Below, in pieces: positions 25,552 through 35,633 of a stretch of 64,000 nucleotides of DNA. Every line of letters starts with the position of its first letter. Within the stretch, counting starts at the first letter, position 1. Position numbers and translations under genes: made by a program. Below the pieces are notes generated by a model, which made no database searches, was not told the DNA's origin, and was given only the letters and a program-made list of their open reading frames with translations. The DNA is from Bradyrhizobium guangdongense (lineage in GTDB: Bacteria > Pseudomonadota > Alphaproteobacteria > Rhizobiales > Xanthobacteraceae): contig NZ_CP030051.1 of assembly GCF_004114975.1 (NCBI RefSeq), positions 248,001 to 312,000 of the forward strand, written 5' to 3'.

Positions 25552-26160
25552 CTACATTCCCAGCACCATCTCCTCGACCTCGCGCAGCTGTTCCTTGCCG
25601 AAGAACATCTCGTTGCCGACGAAGAACGTCGGCGAGCCGAACGCGCCGCGGGCGACCGCCTCCTCGGTGTTCTTGATCAGTCTGCCCTTCACTTCGCCCT
25701 CCTGGGCGCGGGCGAACAGTTTTTGGGCGTCGAGTCCCGAGGACGCCAGCGCCTTCGCGGCGACTTCAGGATCGTCCATCTTCTTCGGTTCGCGCCACAT
25801 GTGGTGGAAGGCGGCATCGACGTATTTCTCGAACACGCCCTCGAGCTGTGCTGCGATCGCCGCGCGCATCAGGTTGAGGGTGTTGACGGGGAAGTGCGGA
25901 TTCCAGACATAGGGCTGGACGTGGAAGCGCTTGATGAAGCGCTCGGTCTCGACCTGCTGGAATTCGCGCTTGTTCTTGACGCCTGCGAGCGTCTCGGCCG
26001 GCGATCTGTTGTTGGTCGACTTGAAGATGCCGCCGAGCAGGATCGGCACATATTCGAATTTGACGCCGATGCGCTGCTCGATCGCCGCGATCGCCAGGTG
26101 GCTGAGATAGGCGTTCGGGCTGCCGAAATCGAACAGGAATTGCGGGGCTATGCGGGGCAA
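25552..26160 (-). CDS. DsbA-fold 2-hydroxychromene-2-carboxylate isomerase family protein
   Basis: A 202-residue glutathione-dependent isomerase-like protein of the DsbA/kappa-GST fold. The conserved FDFGSPNAYL near residue 11 holds the catalytic Ser, and GAFGSPTFFVGNEMFFGKEQ near the C-terminus is the cis-Pro and substrate loop. It would act in aromatic breakdown, although no pathway genes are adjacent. Start at MPRIAPQFLF. Confidence 0.85.
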   Translation of the reverse strand: MPRIAPQFLFDFGSPNAYLSHLAIAAIEQRIGVKFEYVPILLGGIFKSTNNRSPAETLAGVKNKREFQQVETERFIKRFHVQPYVWNPHFPVNTLNLMRAAIAAQLEGVFEKYVDAAFHHMWREPKKMDDPEVAAKALASSGLDAQKLFARAQEGEVKGRLIKNTEEAVARGAFGSPTFFVGNEMFFGKEQLREVEEMVLGM

Positions 26161-26249
26161 ATTCGTTCTCCCTGAGGTCGCTTTTGCCCATTGTGGCGCA
26201 GGGCGCGGCGCAGGTCCACCGTTTAATGATGATCATAATATCTTGGCGA

Positions 26250-27584
26250 TCAGATCAAGCGCCGGATCGCCTGCTTGCGCCACAGCAGGAGGTAAAAGCC
26301 CATCTGCAGGACGAACATGCTGCAGAACACGATCGGATAGGCGGCCCAGACGCCCTCGAGGCCGACGACGCGGCTGAGGAATATCGCGGACGGCAGCTCG
26401 ATCGCGACAATCGCGAAGATGGACAGCAGCATCGGCGTCAGCGCCACGCCGGCGGCCCGCATCGCGCCGGAGAACGTAGTGGCCAGGCCGAAGGGCACTG
26501 AGCTCCACAGCGCGACGAAGAGCAGGCCCTTCGCCAGATCGAGCACAGCGCCGTCGGTGATGAAGATGCCGAGCACGGTGCGCGGGGCGAGATAGATCAA
26601 CGCCACCAGTCCGCCGGTCAGCACGAGGTTGAACGCAAGCCCGGTGCGGACGATGCCATCGAGCCGTGCCCGGTCGCCGCCGCCGATCGCGTGCGCCCCG
26701 AGAATCGAGACCGCAATCGAGATCGACATCGCCGTGAACTGCGTATAGCCCATCACCAGGTTCACGGCGCCGTAGGCCGCGGTGGCGTCCGATCCAAAGC
26801 CGTTGACCAGGCCGAGCAGAACCAGCTCGGCAATGGCCATCACGACCATGCCGACCGCACTGGGCAATCCAATTCCCAGGACTTGTCCGATCACCGCGCG
26901 GTTGAGCCTGACATGGCGCAGCAGCGCGATATCAGGCGCGAGAGCGTGCTTCTTGCGCAGCAGATAGGCCGCCAGCACGATCAGCGTCAGCGCATTGGAG
27001 ATTGCAGCCGCCCAGGCTGGACTGGTGATGCCGACCGCGCCGCGGATCAGCATCGGCGTCAGGACCAGGCCGATCGTCGTGGACATCGCCAGCGCCAGCA
27101 GCGGAGTCACGGCATCGCCGACGCCGCGGATCATCGCCGTCATCAGCAGGAAGACAAACCCGAGCGGCATCGTCAGCATCATGGTTCGAGTATAGGCGCT
27201 GGCCGCGTCGAGAATGTCGGGAGGCGTTGCGAGCGCCATCATCAGCCGCCGGCTGAAAAGGCCGCCAAGCAGCCCAATCGATATCGAGAGCAGCAGGCCG
27301 GCCGCGAGCGTGGTGCCGACGACGATCTTGATTCGGCCGTGCTCGCCCGCGCCGAAGGCTTGGCCGATCAGCACGGTGGCACCCGTACTCAATCCCATGA
27401 CGAAGGCGAACAGGAAGAAGAACACCGGGAAAAAAGTCGAGACGGCTGCGAGCGCGTCCACGCCGATCATATGGCCGAGATAGACATTGCTGACGGTGCC
27501 GAACAGGGATTGCAGCGCATTGCTCAGCATCAACGGCGTGAGAAAGCGCAGGAAGTTTTTCCAGAGCGGTATTGAAGCGGACAT
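26250..27584 (-). CDS. MATE-family multidrug/Na+ antiporter
   Basis: Inner-membrane efflux protein of 444 residues with twelve predicted helices and the MatE repeats (LTPLMLSNALQSLFGTVSNV in the first half, GIGLPSAVGMVVMAIAELV in the second). The start at MSASIPLWKN follows AAAGG; a second ATG at 27599 (MKGTP) is possible. Substrate cannot be told. Not in an operon. Confidence 0.88.
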   Translation of the reverse strand: MSASIPLWKNFLRFLTPLMLSNALQSLFGTVSNVYLGHMIGVDALAAVSTFFPVFFFLFAFVMGLSTGATVLIGQAFGAGEHGRIKIVVGTTLAAGLLLSISIGLLGGLFSRRLMMALATPPDILDAASAYTRTMMLTMPLGFVFLLMTAMIRGVGDAVTPLLALAMSTTIGLVLTPMLIRGAVGITSPAWAAAISNALTLIVLAAYLLRKKHALAPDIALLRHVRLNRAVIGQVLGIGLPSAVGMVVMAIAELVLLGLVNGFGSDATAAYGAVNLVMGYTQFTAMSISIAVSILGAHAIGGGDRARLDGIVRTGLAFNLVLTGGLVALIYLAPRTVLGIFITDGAVLDLAKGLLFVALWSSVPFGLATTFSGAMRAAGVALTPMLLSIFAIVAIELPSAIFLSRVVGLEGVWAAYPIVFCSMFVLQMGFYLLLWRKQAIRRLI

Positions 27585-27669
27585 GGGAGTGCCTTTCATC
27601 GGGCATGCAGGACCGTTGCCGCGCAATGCGCGGCTCGGCCGTTGATGGGTGAGGGTTTGCTGCGCGCGT

Positions 27670-28251
27670 CTACGCGCGGTCGCTGTAGGCGAGCTTGACG
27701 ATGTGGTCGCGAATGTCGGTAGGCCATTCGGCGATCAGCGTGGTGAAGCGCCGCCGGTCATCGGCAAACAGCGCGCGCGAAGCTTCCTCGAACTGCGGCA
27801 GATTGCCAGCCATGGTCGACATGAAGTGATACGCCGCATCGCGCGCCTGTCGCTCGCGGTCCTTGTCTCCGCTTGCGCGCCGCGCCTCGTCGACGAGCTT
27901 GCGCAGCGCGACCGAGGCGCCGCCCGGCTGCGCGCCGAGCCATTCCCAGTGCCGGGGCAGCAGCGTCACCTCGCGCGCGACGACGCCAAGCTTGGGCCGG
28001 CCGCGCCCGCGCGGTTCGGTCGGTGCGGCAGTCTCCTCGACCGGCGGCGGGATCAGCTTCGCCAGGCGTGCCAGCACCTCGCGATCCCCGCCGCGCAGAT
28101 CGAAGTCGATCGACCGGCCCGTGGCATCCTCGAAGATGACGATGGGCTCGTCCGGCCGCGGCGCCACCCGCTTGACGACCAGCGCGACCTCTCCAGCCGG
28201 CCCGGAGACCAGGCGACGCGGCCCCTGGAAGGCCGTAAAAATCCTCTGCAT
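27670..28251 (-). CDS. DUF2239-family protein
   Basis: About 193 residues of a family with unknown function. The conserved N-terminus FTAFQGPRRLVSGPAGEVA, the following FEDATGRSIDFDLRG, and the later GRPKLGVVAREVTLLPRHW are seen; the last part resembles a small DNA-associated segment found in this family. The start is uncertain: ATGs at 28251, 28260 and 28266 are in frame and none has a good ribosome site. Divergent from gst with CCCGGG palindromes between. Confidence 0.8.
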   Translation of the reverse strand: MQRIFTAFQGPRRLVSGPAGEVALVVKRVAPRPDEPIVIFEDATGRSIDFDLRGGDREVLARLAKLIPPPVEETAAPTEPRGRGRPKLGVVAREVTLLPRHWEWLGAQPGGASVALRKLVDEARRASGDKDRERQARDAAYHFMSTMAGNLPQFEEASRALFADDRRRFTTLIAEWPTDIRDHIVKLAYSDRA

Positions 28252-28289
28252 TGAAATCATTGCCATATTGACGACGTCAGGTCGCTTAA

Positions 28290-28339
28290 TACCCGGGTAA
28301 ATAGCCGCCGTCAATATACCCGGGTGAAATACCCGCGGC
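28290..28339. promoter_or_regulatory. CCCGGG palindrome array between divergent genes
   Basis: Two palindromes TACCCGGGTA (28290-28299) and TACCCGGGTG (28317-28326), 27 bases apart centre to centre, and a third partial copy ATACCCGCGG (28330-28339). A similar GGTACCCGG lies at 28371-28379. They fill the gap between the DUF2239 gene and gst and look like binding sites for a dimeric regulator. Confidence 0.5.
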
Positions 28340-28414
28340 GATGGCTCGACATTATGTTCCCGGACTGGCAGGTACCCGGCGGACCAACCACGCTCAAATC
28401 TTGAGGATCTCGCG

Positions 28415-29080
28415 ATGCTGACCGTCCACCACCTCAACAATTCGCGCTCGCAGCGCGTGCTGTGGCTGCTCGAGGAGCTGGGCGTTCCTTACGAGATCGT
28501 GCGCTACCAGCGTCAGCCCGATATGCGCGCCCCGAAGGAGCTGCGTGCGATCCATCCGCTCGGCAAGTCGCCCATCATCACCGACAACGGCAACACCATC
28601 GCCGAGTCGGGCGCGATCATCGAATATCTCATCGCCACCTACGGCAAGGGCCGGCTGATCCCGCCGCCCGATACACCGGAGCGGCTCCGCTACACCTATT
28701 GGCTGCACTATGCGGAAGGATCGGCGATGTCGCCGCTGCTGCTGAAGCTGCTGTTCACGCTGATGCCGAAGCGCGCGCCGGCGCTGCTTCGTCCGCTGGT
28801 ACGCAAGGTCTCGAACCAGGCGCTGACCGCGCTGGTCAATCCGCAGCTCAAGCAGCATATGGACTACTGGGAAGGTGAGCTCGCGAAAAGCGAATGGTTC
28901 GCCGGCAACGCGTTCACGGCCGCCGATATCCAGATGAGCTTTCCGCTCGAAGCCGCGCAAGCGCGCGGTGGGCTGGAGCAGGGCCATCCGAAGGCGATGG
29001 CGTTCCTGGAGCGTATCCATGCGCGACCGGCCTATGCGCGCGCCCTCGAGAAGGGCGGCACATACCAAGTGGGGCGGTAA
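28415..29080 (+). CDS. Glutathione S-transferase
   Basis: A 221-residue cytosolic GST. The thioredoxin-like N-terminal half starts with LTVHHLNNSRSQRVLWLLEE; the SxR motif at the start suggests a Ser/Tyr-type binding site. The conserved AESGAIIEYL near residue 67 contacts glutathione, and the helical C-terminal half follows. ATG preceded by GAGGA. Role probably detoxification or stress. Confidence 0.9.
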   Translation: MLTVHHLNNSRSQRVLWLLEELGVPYEIVRYQRQPDMRAPKELRAIHPLGKSPIITDNGNTIAESGAIIEYLIATYGKGRLIPPPDTPERLRYTYWLHYAEGSAMSPLLLKLLFTLMPKRAPALLRPLVRKVSNQALTALVNPQLKQHMDYWEGELAKSEWFAGNAFTAADIQMSFPLEAAQARGGLEQGHPKAMAFLERIHARPAYARALEKGGTYQVGR

Positions 29081-29107
29081 GTTTCCTCGCCGCCCCGCGA
29101 TGACCTC

Positions 29108-30403
29108 TCAATCGGCGTGCAGCACGCGCCCACGCGTTTCCGGCAGCGCGAAGGCGGCGATGAAAAACACCGCGTAGGCGACGACCGCGAAGATCGCGAT
29201 CGCATTGGCCAGCGACGTCGTCGCCGACAGCGCGCCCACGAGGAATGGAAACAGCGCACCGATGCCGCGGCCGAAATTGTAGCAGAAGCCCTGACCTGAG
29301 CCGCGCAGCCGCGTCGGAAAGAGTTCGGTCAGGAATGCGCCGACCCCGGAGAAATAGCCCGAGGCGAAGAAGCCGAGCGGGAAACCGAGCACCCACAGAA
29401 TCTCGTTGGTCAGCGGCAGCTGCGTATAGAGCAGCACCACGGCCATCGCTCCGATGGAGAAGATCAGGAACAGGTTGCGCCGGCCGATCCGGTCGGCCAG
29501 CCAGGCGCCTGTGAGATAGCCGATGAAGGAGCCGATGATCAGCGTCGAGAGATAGCCGGTCGAGCCGACGATCGACAGATGCCGCTCTTTGGTCAGGAAC
29601 TGCGGCACCCAGAAGGTGACGGCGTAATAGCCGCCTTGGCAGCCGGTGGCCATGAGCGAGGCCAGAACCGTGGTCTTCACGATCGGGAAAGTGAAGATCT
29701 CCCACAGCTTTGGATGGCTGCCCGTTTCCGCGTGCCTGGCGCGTGCGGCGGCTGCGACCTCCGGCTCGGTCACGGAGCGGCGGATGTAGAACACCAGCAG
29801 CGCCGGCAGCGCGCCGATCACGAACATCCAGCGCCATGCCGTCTCCGCCGGCATGAGCGAGAACAGGATCGCCTGCGACAGCACCGCAAGGCCCCAGCCG
29901 ACGGCCCAGCCCGACTGCACCGAGCCGACCGCGCGCCCGCGATATTGAGGCCGGATCGCCTCGCCCATCAGCACGGCGCCGGCGGCCCACTCGCCGCCGA
30001 AGCCGAGGCCCAGCACGGCGCGTGCGATCAGCACTTGCTCGAAGTTTTGCACGATTGCGCAGACCAGCGAGAAGACCGAGAACCAGATGATGGTGATCTG
30101 AAGTGTTCTTACCCGGCCGATATGATCGGAGAGATAACCGCCAAGCCAGCCGCCGATGGCAGAAGCCAGCAGCGTTACCGTGCCGGCAAGACCGGCAGAA
30201 CCCGCATCGACCTTCCACAACGCGATGATGGTGCCGATCACCAGCGGATAGATCATGAAATCCATGCCGTCGAGCGCCCAGCCCGCCGCGCAGGCCCAGA
30301 AGGTTCGGCGCTCGGCGACATTCATGTCGCGATAAAAGGCGAGAAGGCTGGTATCCTCGATCTCGGCGCGCTCGATGCGTCCAGTCGGATCGGCTGTTGT
30401 CAT
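29108..30403 (-). CDS. MFS transporter (sugar/carboxylate porter type)
   Basis: A 431-residue major facilitator protein with twelve helices. The signature LSDHIGRVRTLQ in loop 2-3, WRWMFVIGALPALLVFYIRR at the middle and LADRIGRRNLF in loop 8-9 place it with aromatic or monocarboxylate/proton symporters. The start is MTTADPTGR; the longer frame has no ribosome site. It lies 87 bases after the gamma-glutamyltransferase gene on the same strand, so they may be co-transcribed. Confidence 0.85.
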   Translation of the reverse strand: MTTADPTGRIERAEIEDTSLLAFYRDMNVAERRTFWACAAGWALDGMDFMIYPLVIGTIIALWKVDAGSAGLAGTVTLLASAIGGWLGGYLSDHIGRVRTLQITIIWFSVFSLVCAIVQNFEQVLIARAVLGLGFGGEWAAGAVLMGEAIRPQYRGRAVGSVQSGWAVGWGLAVLSQAILFSLMPAETAWRWMFVIGALPALLVFYIRRSVTEPEVAAAARARHAETGSHPKLWEIFTFPIVKTTVLASLMATGCQGGYYAVTFWVPQFLTKERHLSIVGSTGYLSTLIIGSFIGYLTGAWLADRIGRRNLFLIFSIGAMAVVLLYTQLPLTNEILWVLGFPLGFFASGYFSGVGAFLTELFPTRLRGSGQGFCYNFGRGIGALFPFLVGALSATTSLANAIAIFAVVAYAVFFIAAFALPETRGRVLHAD

Positions 30404-30490
30404 GTGCGTTTCCCCGGCAAAAATCTTCTGCCCGGCGGTGGTAGCACGCGCAGGTCGCGACGCAAGCCGCCGTGCCATGCAAGGACAGCG

Positions 30491-32239
30491 TTACTGTCCC
30501 GCCGCTTCCGCACCGCGCGTGCGCGGATCGGGCGCGCCGAGCGGCCCGTTCGGCGTCGCGAGAATTGAATTGGCCGACGTCTGCCCCATCGGCTCGACGA
30601 TGAGATGGTCCATTGCCTTCAGCTCGAACATCACATCGTCGGGAAAGCCGTGCTCGACGCGCACCTCGTCCGGCAGCCATTGATGATGCAACCGCGGCGC
30701 GGCGACCGCGGCTGCAATGTCCATCTTGTAGTCAAGCACGTTGACGATCACCTGCAGCACGGTCGAGATGATACGGCTGCCGCCGGGCGAGCCCGTCACC
30801 AGCACCGGCTTTCCGTCTTTCAGCACGATGGTCGGCGACATCGAGGACAGTGGCCGCTTGCCCGGTCCGGGCAGGTTGGCCTCGTAGCCCACGAGGCCGT
30901 AAGCATTGGAGGCGCCGACGGCCGCGGTGAAATCGTCGAGCTCGTTGTTGAGCAGCACGCCGGTTCCGTCTGCGACGAGACCGACACCGTAGCTGAAGTT
31001 CAGCGTATAGGTGTTGCTGACCGCGTTGCCGCTGCTGTCGACGACGGAATAGTGGGTGGTGTTGCTGCCCTCCCGCGGCGAGGCGGCGGTGGCCACGAGA
31101 TCCTTTGGCGGCGTCGCGTGCCCGGTGGAAATGCCGGCGCGCAGCTTGGCGGCATAGTCCTTCGCAATCAGCGTTTCGATCGGCGCGTTGACGAAGGCGG
31201 GATCGCCGAGATAGCGCGCCCGGTCCGCGTAGGCGCGCTTCATGGCTTCGATCAACAGATGCAGCGACGCAGGCGAGCCCTGCTTGAAGTCCGCGAGCTG
31301 AAAACCTTCGAGGATGTTGAGGCTCTCCAGCAGCACCACGCCGCCCGACGACGGCAGCGGCATCGAGACGATGTCGTAGCCTCGATAGGTGCCGCGCACC
31401 GGGGTGCGGATCACGGCTCGATAGGCCTTCAGGTCAGCCGGCGTCATGATGCCGCCGGCGTCCGACACGGCCTTGGCGATCTTCTCCGCCGCCGCTCCCT
31501 CGTAGAAGCCGCGCGGTCCTTCGGCGGCGACACGCGCCAGCGTGTCGGCGAGATCGCTCTGCACCAGCCTGTCGCCTTCACCGAGGGGCCTGCCGTCGGG
31601 CTTCACAAAAATCTTTGCGGAGGATGGCCAGCGCGCGAGCCGCGCGGACCAGCCGGGCAACGTATCGGCGATGTCGTCGGTAACGATAAATCCGTCGCGC
31701 GCGAGCGCGATCGCCGGTTCGAGCAGTTGCGCCAGCGTGAACTTGCCCGAGCCGTATTTCTCGAGTGCCAGCGCAAAGCCGGCGACCGTGCCGGGCACGC
31801 CGATGCCAAGCCCGGAATCGCGCGACTTGGCGGGATCAGGCCTGCCGTCGGGTCCGAGGAAGATTTGCGCCGTGGTCGCTGCAGGCGCGGTCTCGCGATA
31901 GTCGATCGCGATGTCCTCGTTGCGCTCGGCGAAATGGATCAGCATGAAGCCGCCGCCGCCGACATTGCCGGCGCGCGGATAAGTCACCGCCATCGCGAAG
32001 CCTGTCGCGACCGCCGCATCGACGGCGTTGCCGCCGCGCCGCAGGATATCGGCACCGACTTGCGCGGATATCTTTTCCTGCGCCACCACCATGCCGTGCT
32101 CGGCACGGACAGCGTGCACGGTGTCGAGCGCAGGTGGGACATAAGCCTGCCGCGCATCCTGCGCGGTCGCTGATGCAAGGCCAAACGCCAGGGTGGCGAG
32201 AAGCGCAAGAAAACTTCGCCGTGTCGAAATTGACGCCAT
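30491..32239 (-). CDS. ggt: Gamma-glutamyltransferase (secreted)
   Basis: A 582-residue Ntn-hydrolase precursor that cleaves gamma-glutamyl bonds such as glutathione in the periplasm. A signal peptide with TRRSFLALL, possibly a Tat-type sequence, lies near residue 6-14. Autocatalytic cleavage is expected before Thr394 in SNTTHYSVVD, and the lid/glycine loop is LPSSGGVVLLE. GGCGGAAA precedes the ATG. Upstream of the MFS gene; divergent from the second MFS gene 32343. Confidence 0.92.
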   Translation of the reverse strand: MASISTRRSFLALLATLAFGLASATAQDARQAYVPPALDTVHAVRAEHGMVVAQEKISAQVGADILRRGGNAVDAAVATGFAMAVTYPRAGNVGGGGFMLIHFAERNEDIAIDYRETAPAATTAQIFLGPDGRPDPAKSRDSGLGIGVPGTVAGFALALEKYGSGKFTLAQLLEPAIALARDGFIVTDDIADTLPGWSARLARWPSSAKIFVKPDGRPLGEGDRLVQSDLADTLARVAAEGPRGFYEGAAAEKIAKAVSDAGGIMTPADLKAYRAVIRTPVRGTYRGYDIVSMPLPSSGGVVLLESLNILEGFQLADFKQGSPASLHLLIEAMKRAYADRARYLGDPAFVNAPIETLIAKDYAAKLRAGISTGHATPPKDLVATAASPREGSNTTHYSVVDSSGNAVSNTYTLNFSYGVGLVADGTGVLLNNELDDFTAAVGASNAYGLVGYEANLPGPGKRPLSSMSPTIVLKDGKPVLVTGSPGGSRIISTVLQVIVNVLDYKMDIAAAVAAPRLHHQWLPDEVRVEHGFPDDVMFELKAMDHLIVEPMGQTSANSILATPNGPLGAPDPRTRGAEAAGQ

Positions 32240-32342
32240 GATCAAATTTCCGCCGAGCCTTCGGGCTAATTCACGCACCGCGCTGCAATGCTATACGGTT
32301 TACGCTAAGAGGGACAAAACTGTTTGTGATGAGGACTGCGCA

Positions 32343-33728
32343 ATGACGACGATCGCCCCGGACGCGCGCATGGCCGGCGCCCCGCGGACCTATCCGCCGC
32401 GCGCCGCCGTCGCCAGCTGGATCTTCTTCGACTGGGCCGCGCAGCCTTATTTCACGCTGATCACGACCTTTGTGTTCGCGCCCTATTTTGCCACCAGCGT
32501 CGCGCCGGACCCCGCCGCGGGGCAATCGCTGTGGGGATTTGCCATGGCAGCAGCCGGCATGGCGATTGCGCTGTTGTCGCCCGTGCTCGGCGCCATCGCG
32601 GACGCTGCGGGCCGCCGCAAGCCCTGGATCGCTGCGTTCGGCGCGGTGCTGGTGCTGGCCTCCTGCGCGCTGTGGGTCGGCAAGCCCGGCGATCACGCCG
32701 TCATTCCGCCGCTGCTGACCGCGGTCGCGCTCGCCAGCGTCGGCGCGGAATTCGCCACCGTCTTCAACAATGCGATGATGCCGACGCTGGTGCCGCCGGA
32801 GCGCATCGGCCGGCTCTCTGGCACCGGCTGGGCCACAGGCTATATCGGCGGCATCGTCAGCCTGATCATCGTGCTCGGCTTTCTCGCTGCCAATCCCGAG
32901 ACTGGTCGCACGCTGCTTGGCTTCACACCGCTGTTCGGGCTCGATCCCGCCACCCACGAAGGCGATCGCGCTGCCGGACCGTTGACCGGGCTGTGGTTCA
33001 TCGTCTTCGTCACGCCGATGTTCCTGTTCACGCCCGATTATCCGGCGAAGCGTCCGGTGCGCGAGGCGCTGCACGAAGGCCTCGCCAATCTGAGGCGGTC
33101 GCTGAAGAGCTTGCCGCAGCAGAAGTCGCTCGCCGCGTTCCTGCTCGCCAACATGATCTACACCGATGGCCTGGTGTCGCTGTTCGCATTCGGCGGCATC
33201 TACGCCGCAGGCACGTTCGGCTGGCACACGATCCAGATCGGCACGTTCGGAATCATCCTCGCCATCGCCGGCACCTTCGGGGCGTGGCTTGGCGGCAAGC
33301 TCGACGACTTCCTCGGTCCCAAGTGCGTCATCGCCGGCAGCATGCTGATCCTGCTGCTTTCCGTGGCGGCGATCCTGCTCGTCGACAAGGACAGCGTGCT
33401 GTTCGTCAAGGTCGCACCGCCAGTGCCTGGCGGTCCATTGTTTGGTGCCGCCGCCGAGCGCGCCTATGTCGTTCTGGGTTGCCTGATCGGCGCGGCAGGG
33501 GGCCCGCTTCAGGCCGCGTCACGCACGCTGCTGATCCGCCTCGCGCCGAAGGACCGCATCGCCCAGTATTTTGGCCTGTTCGCGTTGACCGGAAAGGTGA
33601 CGTCCTTCATCGGCCCGCTGCTGATCGGCGTGATCACCGCAGTGACCGCGAGCCAGAAGGCCGGCATGGCCTTGCTGGTGGTGTTCTTCGTCGCAGGACT
33701 GGCGCTGCTGATGCGGGTGCGGGAGTAG
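32343..33728 (+). CDS. MFS transporter, UMF1 (Atg22-like) family
   Basis: A 461-residue carrier with about twelve helices. The N-terminal VASWIFFDWAAQPYFTLITT and the FNNAMMPTLVPPERIGRLSG loop mark the UMF1/vacuole effluxer-like family, which is thought to export amino acids. GAGGA precedes the ATG. Divergent from ggt, about 100 bases apart, which would suit a link to glutathione or amino-acid turnover. Confidence 0.82.
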   Translation: MTTIAPDARMAGAPRTYPPRAAVASWIFFDWAAQPYFTLITTFVFAPYFATSVAPDPAAGQSLWGFAMAAAGMAIALLSPVLGAIADAAGRRKPWIAAFGAVLVLASCALWVGKPGDHAVIPPLLTAVALASVGAEFATVFNNAMMPTLVPPERIGRLSGTGWATGYIGGIVSLIIVLGFLAANPETGRTLLGFTPLFGLDPATHEGDRAAGPLTGLWFIVFVTPMFLFTPDYPAKRPVREALHEGLANLRRSLKSLPQQKSLAAFLLANMIYTDGLVSLFAFGGIYAAGTFGWHTIQIGTFGIILAIAGTFGAWLGGKLDDFLGPKCVIAGSMLILLLSVAAILLVDKDSVLFVKVAPPVPGGPLFGAAAERAYVVLGCLIGAAGGPLQAASRTLLIRLAPKDRIAQYFGLFALTGKVTSFIGPLLIGVITAVTASQKAGMALLVVFFVAGLALLMRVRE

Positions 33729-33752
33729 CGCGCATCGCGCAATCCCATCCCC

Positions 33753-33867
33753 CGTCATTGCGAGGAGCCCACGACAAAATTGCGTGGCAATTTTGCGCTG
33801 GCGACGAAGCAATCCAGACTGCCTCCTCGAACGGATCCTGGATTGCTTCGCTTCGCTCGCAATGACG
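33753..33867. repeat. Palindromic intergenic repeat, complete copy
   Basis: About 115 bases with outer arms CGTCATTGCGAG and CTCGCAATGACG, inner arms GCAATCCAG and CTGGATTGC, and an internal AAAATTGC-GTG-GCAATTTT hairpin. Bradyrhizobium-type dispersed element between the convergent MFS and purH genes; it may also end transcription. A one-arm copy is at 25483-25513. Confidence 0.7.
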
Positions 33868-33877
33868 AGTTGATAAA

Positions 33878-35467
33878 TCAGTGCCTGAAGTGCCGCGTTC
33901 CCGTGAACACCATGGCGATGCCGTGCTCGTCGGCGGCCTTGATCACCTCGTCGTCGCGCATCGAGCCGCCGGGCTGCACCACGGCAGTAGCGCCGGCTTC
34001 GATGCAGGCGAGCATGCCGTCGGCGAACGGGAAGAATGCGTCCGACGCCACCACCGAACCCTTGGTGAGCGGCTCGGCGAGCTTCAGCTCGTTCGCCGCA
34101 TCCTGCGCCTTGCGCGCCGCGATCCGCGCTGAATCCACGCGGCTCATCTGGCCCGCGCCGATGCCGACGGTGGCGAGATCCTTGGCGTAGATGATGGTGT
34201 TGGACTTGACGTGCTTGGCCACGCGAAAGGCGAACTTGAGGTCGCGCATCTCCGCGTCGGTTGGCGCGCGCTTGGTTACGACCTTGAACGTCATGTCGTC
34301 GACCACGGCGTTGTCTCGGCTTTGCACCAGAAGGCCGCCCGCGACGGTCTTGGCGGTCAGGCCAGGCGCGCGCGGATCCGGCAGGCTGCCGGCAAGCAGC
34401 AGGCGCAAATTCTTGCGCGCACCGATGATGGCAATTGCCTCTTCGCTCGCATCTGGCGCGATGATCACCTCGGTGAAGATCTTGGTGATCTCGCGCGCGG
34501 TGTCGGCATCGAGCGGCCGGTTCATCGCGATAATGCCGCCGAAGGCCGAGGTGGAATCGCAGGCCAGCGCCTTGCGATAGGCCTCGACGAGGTTAGCGCC
34601 TTCCGCGACGCCGCAGGGATTGGCGTGCTTGACGATGACGCAGGCCGCGGTGCGTTTGGTGTCAAATTCGCCGATGCACTCATAGGCCGCATCGGTGTCG
34701 TTGATGTTGTTGTAGGAGAGCTCCTTGCCCTGGAGCTGTCGTGCGGTCGAGACGCCCGGGCGTTTGTCGGGCGTGGCATAGAACGCCGCGGTCTGGTGCG
34801 GGTTCTCGCCGTAGCGCAGCGACTGGATCAGCCTGCCGCCGAAGGCGCGGAAGTCGGGCGCATCGATTTCGAGCTGGCGATTGAACCAGTTCGAGATCGC
34901 GGCGTCGTAAGCCGCGGTGCGGGCATAGGCCTTTGCGGCCAGCCGCCGGCGCAGCTTCAGCGTCGTCGCGCCGTTGTTGGCGATCTCCTCTAACACGGCC
35001 TTGTAGTCGTCGGCTTCGACCACGACGGCGACGTCGTCATGGTTCTTGGCGGCGGCGCGGATCATCGCGGGTCCGCCGATGTCGATATTCTCGATGCAAT
35101 CCTCGAAGCCCGCGCCTTTTTCGACGGTGGCTTCGAACGGATAGAGATTGACGACGAGCAGGTCGATCGGCGCGATGCCGTGCGCCTTCATCGCCTCCGC
35201 ATGCTCCTTGTTGTCGCGGATCGCGAGCAGGCCGCCATGTACCTTCGGGTGCAGCGTCTTGACGCGGCCGTCCATCATCTCGGGGAAGCCCGTGAGGTCG
35301 GAGACGTCCTTCACCTTGAGGCCGGCCGCGGCGACCGCCTTCGCGGTGCCGCCGGTCGAGACCAGCTCGACATCATGCGCGGCAAGGGCCTTGGCGAACT
35401 CGATCAGGCCTGATTTGTCCGAGACGGAGAGAAGGGCGCGGGTGACGCGGCGGGGGTGGTCAGTCAT
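33878..35467 (-). CDS. purH: Bifunctional AICAR formyltransferase / IMP cyclohydrolase
   Basis: Last two steps of purine synthesis. 529 residues. The N-terminal MGS-like IMP cyclohydrolase domain shows LISTGGTAK-type motif ([12 protein letters not shown]), [11 protein letters not shown] and the [16 protein letters not shown] block. The formyltransferase half has [14 protein letters not shown] with the Lys-His pair. The length matches the family. The start at MTDHPRR has AGGA upstream; the codon before is TTG. Upstream genes on the strand are the heparinase-like protein and rsmB, a frequent Rhizobiales order. Confidence 0.97.
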   Translation of the reverse strand: MTDHPRRVTRALLSVSDKSGLIEFAKALAAHDVELVSTGGTAKAVAAAGLKVKDVSDLTGFPEMMDGRVKTLHPKVHGGLLAIRDNKEHAEAMKAHGIAPIDLLVVNLYPFEATVEKGAGFEDCIENIDIGGPAMIRAAAKNHDDVAVVVEADDYKAVLEEIANNGATTLKLRRRLAAKAYARTAAYDAAISNWFNRQLEIDAPDFRAFGGRLIQSLRYGENPHQTAAFYATPDKRPGVSTARQLQGKELSYNNINDTDAAYECIGEFDTKRTAACVIVKHANPCGVAEGANLVEAYRKALACDSTSAFGGIIAMNRPLDADTAREITKIFTEVIIAPDASEEAIAIIGARKNLRLLLAGSLPDPRAPGLTAKTVAGGLLVQSRDNAVVDDMTFKVVTKRAPTDAEMRDLKFAFRVAKHVKSNTIIYAKDLATVGIGAGQMSRVDSARIAARKAQDAANELKLAEPLTKGSVVASDAFFPFADGMLACIEAGATAVVQPGGSMRDDEVIKAADEHGIAMVFTGTRHFRH

Positions 35468-35633
35468 GAGCAAGATCCTCTGCTAAGGGAGTGTCTATGC
35501 CCAGGCGCGCGGCGGATATCTGTCGCGCTTCCCGATGGTGCTCCATCCAAGGTCGCCAGTCGCGCGAACGAGCGCTCGATAGCAGTTTTCGGCGTCGTTC
35601 ACAACGCTCAGATCGTGCCGAATCGTGCCTCTT

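Noticed and set aside
30605..32173. Long plus-strand frame opposite ggt
   Set aside because: Shadow frame; gamma-glutamyltransferase motifs are unambiguous on the minus strand.
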